Below are positions 1-5,064 of a DNA stretch of 5,064 bases, one piece after another. The stretch lies in the NCBI GenBank assembly GCA_029934875.1, contig JAOZLK010000381.1, positions 1-5,064 on the forward strand, read 5' to 3'. Position 1 is the stretch's first letter; each line of letters starts with the position of its first letter. The notes below the pieces were generated by a model. That model saw nothing but the letters and a program-made list of their open reading frames with translations. It ran no database searches and was not told where the DNA came from. The position numbers and the translations under genes are program-made. Origin of the DNA: Bacteroidales bacterium (GTDB lineage Bacteria; Bacteroidota; Bacteroidia; Bacteroidales; GCA-2748055).

Positions 1-2300
1 AGATCAGATTCCAGCACCATATATCCATAAAGACTTTCAAGAGTAGAGTCAGAATAGTTCCCGATCAAAGCTTTCAGCTTCAAATTACTTTCACCTATAT
101 TTCCCTCCAGCTTTTCAATTATCATTTCATTGCCCTTTTTCTGGATTTTGGCCCTGAATTGGTCTATGGCCATTGGATAGTACCTGAAATGCCAGCCCAT
201 ATCCTTAACTTCGATCCCAAAATCAAGCTCCACGCTGTCATAAATAATAGCCTCAACCGGAAATTGAGCAGAGCCGCTAAGTTGAAAATCTTCCAAATAC
301 TCAGTTCGGTAAGTTTCCGGCAGAAGGAAGCCGTTCTTGTATCGGAACAGGTCTTCGGCTCTCATCCTGGGGGACGCGAGTCTGTAATCAATAGCCAGCA
401 TTTCACCACTATCCTTATTAAAATAGGCTTCAATGTTAAGTAAGCTTCCGGAAAAGGAAAATCTGCTTTCACCAATCATTCCATTCAAATAATGCAGCGA
501 TAAAGTGTCTGTATCAAAATTCAGAGAAGCGCTCAGATCTGAAATATCGGCATAGAACGGTAGCTCTATTCCAAAACTATCCAGGGTAAAATTGAATTCA
601 GGGATGGTGTCCTGCTCAAGAAATGCATCCAGTTCGCTCCTGGTAATGCTGGCCTCTGCCTTAAAATGCAAGCCCTTAAGTTCCTCGCCCAGAAGGCCGG
701 TAAGCAGGGTGTCTCCAGTGAGTCTCCCGGGTAATATTCTTTCTGATCCCAGTTTAAGTTCTAAGTTCACATCTTTATCATAATCGAGGATATACTCCAG
801 TATATTCTCAACTCTTACTTCAAGATTCATCTCGCTGCCGTTATAAACCATTCCAAGATTCCTGGCTCCAAGAACATTCCCATCCATATAGAGGGTTCCG
901 TCCACCTGTTTTATGGTATCCTCGTCAAGCACAAAACCCACCTGATCCATGGTGAGTGTCACTAAACGTGCTTCATCCAAAAACATATCCGTTTCGCGGT
1001 CAATAATTCCAGAGAGCATGGCGTCAAAACTCACCTTGCCTCCAAGGCTCTTGAGCTTCTCCATCTCAATCATCTGTTCCAATCCAGCCAGGGACAAGTC
1101 ACCCTTAAGAACCAGGTCAATATCGGGCCTAATGAGATTTTTTGCCTTTATATCCCCATGAACCATGCCCTCAGGAAATGATGCTTTGAAATCTTTTAAT
1201 TCTACAAGCCCCTCACTGAAATCAGCCTCCCCTCCATTTGTTGCATAAAGTGTAAATGAAATATCCTCAACATCTCTGTCAAGAGCTTTAACCCTGAAAC
1301 CTATTCCACTGGCATAGCCATTTACACGCACGACAGGGAGCTTTTCTCCCAGGCTACCGGACACACTCCCATCAAGGTGGATTGATCCCGCGCCTATTTG
1401 CTCAATTTCATCCAAATCGAGAATGCCCAGAAAGAGAAAATTCAGCACATCAAGACCCGTGTTGCTTGCCCTGAAAGCCATATTGATCTGCGGGTCATTT
1501 AGGAAATCATAGCTGCCCCAGGTCTCAAGCTCCAGGCCGGCAATGGTGAGAAAACTGGGTTCAATTTGAACATTTCTATTCTCAGAATCATATAAGATAT
1601 GACTGGAAAAGACGATATCATGTTTATCTTCAACGTTGATATTCTGATAATTAATATTATTTATATCAACATTTAATTCAATACCAGACTCAATAAGCCC
1701 GGGCAAATAACTAAACTGACTTTCCAGTTGATTGATCTGGATATTAAGCTGGTCACCGCTATTATGATCCTTATATAGAGCCAGGATATTTATCAGCTCA
1801 ATTTTGTCCACATCAATGCTCCTGGTGGAATCGGGTTCTTCATCTTGCGGTGATGGACTTTCTGCCATTAAGCTTCCCAAAGCCTTCTCAAGATTCATTA
1901 GGGAATCGGCATAAACTTCAAGCCTCACAAATCCATTCTCCATTCTGAACTGGTCAACCTTTATATTCCCCCTGATCAGTTCAAGGATGTTCAGAGAAAG
2001 ATTCAATTCATGGAGATAAAGAATGGGCTCCTGATGCAGGGAATCGGCACGTACCGGATTTTCATACAGGGTAAAATCCTTGAACTGCAAAACTGAATTT
2101 GGAAAGTCCATCAGGGGAAGCAGGTTCATTTGTGCAATATGAACCTCCCCCGGGCGGTTTTCATTAAGGTAATCTACCACCTTTTCCATTATCCAGGTCC
2201 GTCCCAGGTAAAAACTAAGCGTAATGACCAGAACCAGGGCAATAAAACCACCCGGGATCCAGGCAAACAATCTTAATATGTTTCGTTTCTTCCTGGTCAA
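1..2300 (-). CDS. AsmA-family (DUF748-like) envelope protein, N-terminal 766 residues, cut by the left edge
   Basis: One uninterrupted minus-strand frame runs from base 2300 to the window edge, giving 766 codons plus two bases with no stop. The best start is TTG at 2300-2298. An in-frame TAA lies three codons upstream, and the first in-frame ATG (residue 38) would remove the only membrane helix. The N-terminus is basic (RKKR, residues 3-6), followed by a hydrophobic helix at about 11-32. Next comes the AsmA-type pattern at about 53-80 (VHIAQMNLL, then FPNSVLQFKDFTLYE). An acidic Ser/Pro/Glu-rich linker sits at about 147-160, and the remainder is long beta-rich repeats in which short strands alternate with GxLxG and D-rich turns. 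AsmA-like proteins are anchored in the inner membrane and span the periplasm; relatives are linked to lipid transport and outer-membrane homeostasis. The C-terminal region lies outside the window. The family call is by pattern only, and a TamB-like relative cannot be excluded. Confidence 0.85.
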   Translation of the reverse strand, partial: MTRKKRNILRLFAWIPGGFIALVLVITLSFYLGRTWIMEKVVDYLNENRPGEVHIAQMNLLPLMDFPNSVLQFKDFTLYENPVRADSLHQEPILYLHELNLSLNILELIRGNIKVDQFRMENGFVRLEVYADSLMNLEKALGSLMAESPSPQDEEPDSTRSIDVDKIELINILALYKDHNSGDQLNIQINQLESQFSYLPGLIESGIELNVDINNINYQNINVEDKHDIVFSSHILYDSENRNVQIEPSFLTIAGLELETWGSYDFLNDPQINMAFRASNTGLDVLNFLFLGILDLDEIEQIGAGSIHLDGSVSGSLGEKLPVVRVNGYASGIGFRVKALDRDVEDISFTLYATNGGEADFSEGLVELKDFKASFPEGMVHGDIKAKNLIRPDIDLVLKGDLSLAGLEQMIEMEKLKSLGGKVSFDAMLSGIIDRETDMFLDEARLVTLTMDQVGFVLDEDTIKQVDGTLYMDGNVLGARNLGMVYNGSEMNLEVRVENILEYILDYDKDVNLELKLGSERILPGRLTGDTLLTGLLGEELKGLHFKAEASITRSELDAFLEQDTIPEFNFTLDSFGIELPFYADISDLSASLNFDTDTLSLHYLNGMIGESRFSFSGSLLNIEAYFNKDSGEMLAIDYRLASPRMRAEDLFRYKNGFLLPETYRTEYLEDFQLSGSAQFPVEAIIYDSVELDFGIEVKDMGWHFRYYPMAIDQFRAKIQKKGNEMIIEKLEGNIGESNLKLKALIGNYSDSTLESLYGYMVLESD

Positions 2301-2346
2301 GTCCTGTTAATTAGTAGGCTTCGAATTTAATAATAAGAGCCATATA

Positions 2347-2376
2347 TTGTATTTCCTTTAACTTGTTATAATTTTG
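2347..2376 (+). promoter_or_regulatory. Bacteroidota-type sigma-ABfr promoter of the small lipoprotein gene
   Basis: A TTG at 2347-2349 (-33 element) is followed after exactly 19 bp by TAATTTTG at 2369-2376. The latter is a full match to the TAnnTTTG -7 element known from Bacteroides and Flavobacterium. Transcription would start near 2382, leaving a leader of roughly 15-18 nt before the ATG at 2399. A TATAAT (2367-2372) overlaps the -7 element, but no -35 box lies at sigma70 spacing. The site lies in the 98-bp divergent region 2301-2398. I found no equally good promoter pointing towards the AsmA-like gene there. The element match is seen directly; its activity is inferred. Confidence 0.65.
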
Positions 2377-2398
2377 CATCATAAGTTAAAATCACAAT

Positions 2399-2629
2399 AT
2401 GAGAAAGAGAATCATACTTTCAGCCTTGATTTTTGCCGGACTTACCAGTCTGACCGTAAGTTGCGAAATTCTGGAAGAGTGTGGTACCTGTGAACAGGTG
2501 ACAATTGATGCCAACAACAATGAGACCCGAAGCACACCCCTGCCATACTGCGGAGAAGAGCTGAAGGATAGAAAGGACTCTTCACCGGTAACAATTGGAG
2601 GAGTCACCACCTACTGGGAGTGTTACTAG
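2399..2629 (+). CDS. Small cysteine-rich lipoprotein, 76 residues, unknown function
   Basis: The start at 2399 gives a classic lipoprotein signal: basic residues 2-4 (RKR), a hydrophobic stretch 5-20, and lipobox LTVSC with the lipidated cysteine at residue 22. The mature part is only 55 residues. It holds four further cysteines (28, 31, 51, 75) in the arrangement ECGTC, then YCGEEL, then WECY at the very end. Four cysteines could form two disulfides or a small metal site. The mature part is acidic and polar (ANNNE, EELKDRKDSS), as expected for an exported protein tethered to an envelope membrane. A strong phylum-typical promoter ends about 23 bp upstream. The gene stands alone: the AsmA-like gene diverges from it and the phosphatase remnant converges, with overlapping stop codons. 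Small lipoproteins with an xCGTC...YCGEEL pattern are, as far as I recall, common hypothetical proteins in Bacteroidota. No function can be assigned. Confidence 0.8.
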   Translation: MRKRIILSALIFAGLTSLTVSCEILEECGTCEQVTIDANNNETRSTPLPYCGEELKDRKDSSPVTIGGVTTYWECY

Positions 2630-2881
2630 TACTTCACCCCGATGACCACCACATCATCGATTTGTTCCACGTCCCTGCGGTATCCTTCAAATGACTGATC
2701 GAGCCTTACTCCCTGGTCAATCATCGATTCTCCCTGGATTTCCAGCAGTAGCTTTCTGAAGTTCTTCGCAAGAAACTTCTTTTGAGCTAAAGGGATCCAT
2801 GATTTCATGGATGGACACAGGCATTTTATCGCCTTTAATTTGCTTCAGCTCTCCATCCCTGATATGATAGAGTGGATTAAT
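2626..2881 (-). pseudogene. Remnant of a SpoIIE/PP2C-type serine phosphatase, C-terminal tail with internal deletion and frameshift
   Basis: Two adjacent minus-strand frames together resemble the end of the SpoIIE-type phosphatase domain that Bacteroidota often attach to TPR sensor proteins. Frame one (2878 down to about 2780) reads NPLYHIRDGELKQIKGDKMP followed by VSIHEIMDPF, matching the usual NPL(Y/W)-(I/V)R(N/D)GEL...GDKMP-(I/V)xIHE segment. Frame two (from about 2781 to the stop at 2628-2626) reads KKFLAKNFRKLLLEIQ, then MIDQ, then EGYRRDVEQIDDVVVIGVKY, the typical end of such proteins. The segment that normally lies between them, roughly 25-30 residues with the metal-binding Asp of the (F/L)SDG(F/Y)xDQFGG motif, is missing, and the frame changes at the junction. 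Upstream, frame one meets TAA at 2884-2882, and no phosphatase sequence is recognisable beyond it. Frame two could be read alone as a 60-codon ORF from ATG 2808, but its first nine residues resemble nothing in the family. The gene is very probably dead. Family recall was done without alignment software. Confidence 0.8.
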
Positions 2882-2905
2882 TTAACAAATTACTCATTTT
2901 TTTCA

Positions 2906-2913
2906 TACTATTG
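2906..2913 (+). promoter_or_regulatory. Possible -7 element for the reductase-permease unit (weak)
   Basis: TACTATTG differs from the TAnnTTTG consensus at one position and lies 20 bp before the ATG at 2934, which would give a very short leader. At the expected spacing upstream (about 2884-2886) there is no TTG, so only half of the promoter pattern is present. It is the best candidate I see between the phosphatase remnant and the next gene. It may be a chance match in an AT-rich stretch. Confidence 0.2.
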
Positions 2914-2933
2914 CAGCATATACCTTGACTCGG

Positions 2934-4142
2934 ATGGATCCGGTAATTATAATTCTCATCATTGTTTCGGCTATAACCCTCGCCCTTTTTATACCCCTCA
3001 AAGGAGCCCGGTCGTATAAATATACACCCCCGAAAAAAAGGTTCCATGAAGCTGAAGCCGTACTGTCCCGGCGCCTGCTTATCCCGGGTACTGAAGCTTA
3101 TGATTCTTACTATCAAACTCATCCGGAACATAAGGAGGCCGATGATAAATCACGCAGTGCACCCGGCCTGCTTTCGCCAGCATCAAGATTCAATCATAAA
3201 GCCTCATTCGCAGCTTCCAGGGCCAATTTCCAGCTTATTGATTTTCTAGGTACTCTGACTCATGGTCAATCACCAGGCCCTGAATCACCGGATCAGAGGC
3301 CGGATCAGCACGCCGCCAACTCAGATCCCAAAAAAAACTCAGGCTTCATCACCCAGTGGATGAAAAAAACCGGGGCCCACAGTGTTGGTTTTACTGAACT
3401 GAAGGATTACCATCTCTATTCGCACAAGGGACGGGGGGCTGATACAGGCAAACCAATCCCCAGGATGCATGAAAATGCCATAGCCCTCACTGTTGAGATG
3501 GATTATGAAATGATGCAGGCAGCTCCCCAGGGAAGCTCTGTTATGGAATCTTCCGAACAATACCTGCGCTCAGGAGTGCTGGCCCTTAAACTGGCTGCAT
3601 ACATCAGGGATATGGCTTATGAGGCCACCGCCCATATTGATGGCAATTACGAACTAATCTGTCCTCTGGTGGCAGTTGATGCGGGCCTGGGGGTTATTGG
3701 CCGGATGGGGCTTCTGATGACTCCTGACCTGGGCCCAAGAGTAAGAATCTCTGTGGTAAGCACCAACATGCCGCTCACACATTCACCCTCCAAACCCGAA
3801 CGTACCACCCTTCATTTCTGCGATCTTTGCAAAAAATGTGCTGACAACTGTCCCGCTGCTGCCATTCCATCCGGGCCTCAGACCAAAGTTGATAATATCA
3901 GCCGCTGGCAAATCTCTTCAGAGAGGTGCTATCACTTCTGGACAACTTCAGGAACAGATTGCGGACGTTGCATGACGGTATGCCCATACAGTCATCGCGA
4001 CGACCTGTTCCACCGCTTTATAAGGTGGGGATTAAAAAATAATTTGCTATTCCGGTATCTGGCAGTTAAATTGGATGATATTTTCTATGGGCGGAAACCA
4101 ACGATCAGGCCCTTGCCTGATTGGACTAATATTGATGACTAA
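2934..4142 (+). CDS. Membrane-anchored reductive-dehalogenase-like Fe-S/corrinoid protein, 402 residues
   Basis: ATG 2934 is preferred; an in-frame TTG at 2925 adds only three residues. A hydrophobic helix at about 4-22 is followed by basic residues (KGARSYKYTPPKKR), which by the positive-inside rule places the catalytic part in the cytoplasm. No twin-arginine signal exists. A Pro/Asp/Gln-rich linker spans about 111-137. The body follows the plan of reductive dehalogenases and epoxyqueuosine reductase QueG: EMDYEMM (188-194), then AGLGVIGRMG (250-259) and GPRVR (267-271). Two cysteine motifs follow: CDLCKKCADNCP (Cys 296, 299, 302, 306) and CYHFWTTSGTDCGRCMTVCP (Cys 332, 343, 346, 350). The FW...GTDCxxC...CP spacing is that of RdhA rather than QueG. 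Two 4Fe-4S clusters are expected, feeding electrons to a base-off corrinoid; no DHxxG motif is visible, as usual for RdhA. The reaction could be reductive dehalogenation or another reduction; the substrate is unknown. No rdhB-like anchor gene adjoins it; the N-terminal helix may replace it. The permease gene starts 3 bp downstream. Confidence 0.85.
   Translation: MDPVIIILIIVSAITLALFIPLKGARSYKYTPPKKRFHEAEAVLSRRLLIPGTEAYDSYYQTHPEHKEADDKSRSAPGLLSPASRFNHKASFAASRANFQLIDFLGTLTHGQSPGPESPDQRPDQHAANSDPKKNSGFITQWMKKTGAHSVGFTELKDYHLYSHKGRGADTGKPIPRMHENAIALTVEMDYEMMQAAPQGSSVMESSEQYLRSGVLALKLAAYIRDMAYEATAHIDGNYELICPLVAVDAGLGVIGRMGLLMTPDLGPRVRISVVSTNMPLTHSPSKPERTTLHFCDLCKKCADNCPAAAIPSGPQTKVDNISRWQISSERCYHFWTTSGTDCGRCMTVCPYSHRDDLFHRFIRWGLKNNLLFRYLAVKLDDIFYGRKPTIRPLPDWTNIDD
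3288..3308 (+). repeat. Short in-frame direct repeat coding PDQ-RPDQ in the reductase linker
   Basis: The 9-mer CCGGATCAG occurs at 3288-3296 and again at 3300-3308, offset by 12 bp (four codons). It encodes the repeated Pro-Asp-Gln of SPDQRPDQ in the low-complexity linker of the reductive-dehalogenase-like protein. The spacing keeps the frame, so small in-frame expansion by slippage is a plausible origin for part of the linker. Confidence 0.5.
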
Positions 4143-4145
4143 ATC

Positions 4146-5064
4146 ATGACGATCTCCGGATATATTGCAATGGGTGTAATTCTGCTCGTAATAATTGCCC
4201 TGATCAAGGAGATCATGCGTCCTGGCCTGATACTCTTTTCCGCCCTGGTTTTATTCCTTGTATTTGACATCCTTTCTCCCCAGGAGGCACTTGCAGGTTT
4301 TTCAAACAAGGGAATGATTACCGTAGCGCTTCTCTTCCTGGTGAGTGAGGGAGTTAAGGAATCTGGCTTTCTGAACAAGCTTGGCTCAGTTATCCTTCCA
4401 AAGAAAAGAAAAAGCATCCCCAGGCTACTCATGCAGATTATGATCCCCGTGTCAGCCATATCCGCATTTTTAAACAATACCCCCGTGGTTATAATTTTCG
4501 GTCCTCTTCTCAAGAAGTGGGCTGATAAAATGAGCCTTCCCTCCCAGAAATTCCTGATTCCGCTCTCCTATGCCACCATATTCGGCGGGACCTGCACATT
4601 GATTGGCACCTCCACAAACCTCCTGGTTCACGGAATGATGCTTGACCGGGGAATAGAAGGATTGGGCATGTTTGAGCTGGCTAAAGTTGGCATTTTCATC
4701 CTCCTGATAGGATTCTTGTATATGAACATTTTTGCCAACCGACTTCTGCCAGGTGAGAAAATACCCAGGTTCAGCTTTCCCAATGATGTAAGGGAATACT
4801 ATTTCGATGTTTACCTTCCTGAAAACAGCAACCTGGTAGGAAAAGAGATCGAAAAAAGGCACATTCCCGGATTAAAAGAATTTTCGGTCAGAACAATAAT
4901 CAGGGATGGAAAACACATCCGCATCGCCAACACCCCTTTTACCCTCGAAGCGGCTGATAAACTGATCATAGTGGGTAGTTCGGAAGACGTGGGTTATCTG
5001 ACACAATTACCCGGACTCAAACTTGAAGCACTTGACAACATCAGCTCTGATTTTCTTAAGAATT
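4146..5064 (+). CDS. SLC13-type permease with TrkA-C (RCK_C) domain, N-terminal 306 residues, cut by the right edge
   Basis: The frame opens at ATG 4146, three bases after the TAA of the preceding gene, and stays open to the edge. Hydrophobic helices lie at about 6-22, 26-43, 57-76, 94-122, 137-161 and 176-197. Two helix-breaking motifs of the DASS/SLC13 transporter group are visible: AFLNNTPVV at 107-115, and GGTCTLIGTSTN at 147-158, the two Asn-Thr type signatures that line the substrate and cation site. After the sixth helix a soluble domain at about 217-285 has the RCK_C/TrkA-C pattern (YLPENSNLVGKEI, then IIRDG, then FTLEAADKLIIVGSSEDV). Such permeases usually carry one or two RCK_C domains in the middle and a second helix bundle after them, for about 600 residues, so roughly half is missing here. 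Members move sulfate, dicarboxylates or similar anions with Na+ or H+; the substrate cannot be told. No Shine-Dalgarno sequence is present, so translation may be coupled to the upstream gene. Confidence 0.85.
   Translation, partial: MTISGYIAMGVILLVIIALIKEIMRPGLILFSALVLFLVFDILSPQEALAGFSNKGMITVALLFLVSEGVKESGFLNKLGSVILPKKRKSIPRLLMQIMIPVSAISAFLNNTPVVIIFGPLLKKWADKMSLPSQKFLIPLSYATIFGGTCTLIGTSTNLLVHGMMLDRGIEGLGMFELAKVGIFILLIGFLYMNIFANRLLPGEKIPRFSFPNDVREYYFDVYLPENSNLVGKEIEKRHIPGLKEFSVRTIIRDGKHIRIANTPFTLEAADKLIIVGSSEDVGYLTQLPGLKLEALDNISSDFLKN

Noticed and set aside
159..1161. Plus-strand ORFs at 159-443, 592-783 and 949-1161
   Set aside because: They lie antisense to the continuous 766-codon AsmA-like frame, have no recognisable motifs and show low-complexity Ser/Arg/Leu composition typical of shadow frames.
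2322..2329. TAAATTCG on the minus strand as a -7 element for the AsmA-like gene
   Set aside because: It has one mismatch to TAnnTTTG, and no TTG stands at the -33 spacing; the start codon is only about 22 bp away. Too weak to list as a promoter.
2392..2610. Minus-strand ORF of 72 codons across the small lipoprotein gene
   Set aside because: The opposite strand has a lipobox, a phylum-type promoter and a sensible cysteine pattern, while this frame has none of these.
2807..3560. ORFs at 2807-3019 (+), 2877-3131 (-), 3046-3249 (+) and 3339-3560 (-)
   Set aside because: All overlap the reductase gene or the phosphatase remnant in other frames and show no family resemblance.
2934..4142. Epoxyqueuosine reductase QueG
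   Set aside because: The fold plan and AGLG region are shared, but the second cysteine motif with FW...GTDCxxC...CP, the membrane helix and the long N-terminal part fit reductive-dehalogenase-like proteins better.
4139..4862. Minus-strand ORFs of 124 and 130 codons
   Set aside because: They are antisense to the permease, whose helices and SLC13 and RCK_C motifs are clear on the plus strand.
1..5064. CRISPR arrays, tRNA or rRNA genes, insertion sequences, riboswitches and clear rho-independent terminators
   Set aside because: Reading both strands, I saw no repeat-spacer pattern, cloverleaf, transposase motif or GC-rich hairpin followed by a T run. Gene-free stretches are all under 100 bp apart from the remnant region.

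Overview
The window looks like chromosomal DNA from a member of the Bacteroidota. The evidence is an AsmA-type envelope protein of the Bacteroidota style, a short lipoprotein whose lipobox cysteine follows Ser, a promoter matching the TTG-N19-TAnnTTTG pattern of that phylum, starts without Shine-Dalgarno sequences, and the remnant of a SpoIIE-type phosphatase with the C-terminal ending usual in that phylum. Neither the genus nor the habitat can be read from the sequence. Both ends of the window cut through genes.

Layout. Bases 1-2300 (minus strand) hold the first 766 codons of an AsmA/DUF748-like inner-membrane protein that starts at TTG and runs off the left edge. A divergent intergenic region of about 100 bp carries a well-formed promoter for a 76-residue, cysteine-rich small lipoprotein (2399-2629, plus). 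Its stop codon overlaps that of a convergent, broken gene (2626-2881, minus). This is the C-terminal tail of a SpoIIE/PP2C-type phosphatase, recognisable in two reading frames, with the segment between them deleted and the upstream part of the gene missing.

Immediately beyond the remnant begins a two-gene plus-strand unit. The first gene (2934-4142) encodes a 402-residue reductive-dehalogenase-like protein with two cysteine-rich Fe-S motifs. It has an N-terminal membrane helix and no Tat signal. The second gene (4146 to the right edge) starts 3 bp after the first one's stop and encodes the N-terminal part of an SLC13-type permease with a TrkA-C (RCK_C) regulatory domain.

The two genes of the right-hand unit are probably co-transcribed and may act together at the cytoplasmic membrane. 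One would be a membrane-tethered corrinoid/Fe-S reductase facing the cytoplasm, the other an anion or organic-acid permease, but the substrate cannot be deduced. The remnant just upstream suggests that this locus was rearranged. The most interesting points are the non-Tat, membrane-anchored reductive dehalogenase homologue coupled to a permease, and the previously hidden phosphatase pseudogene.
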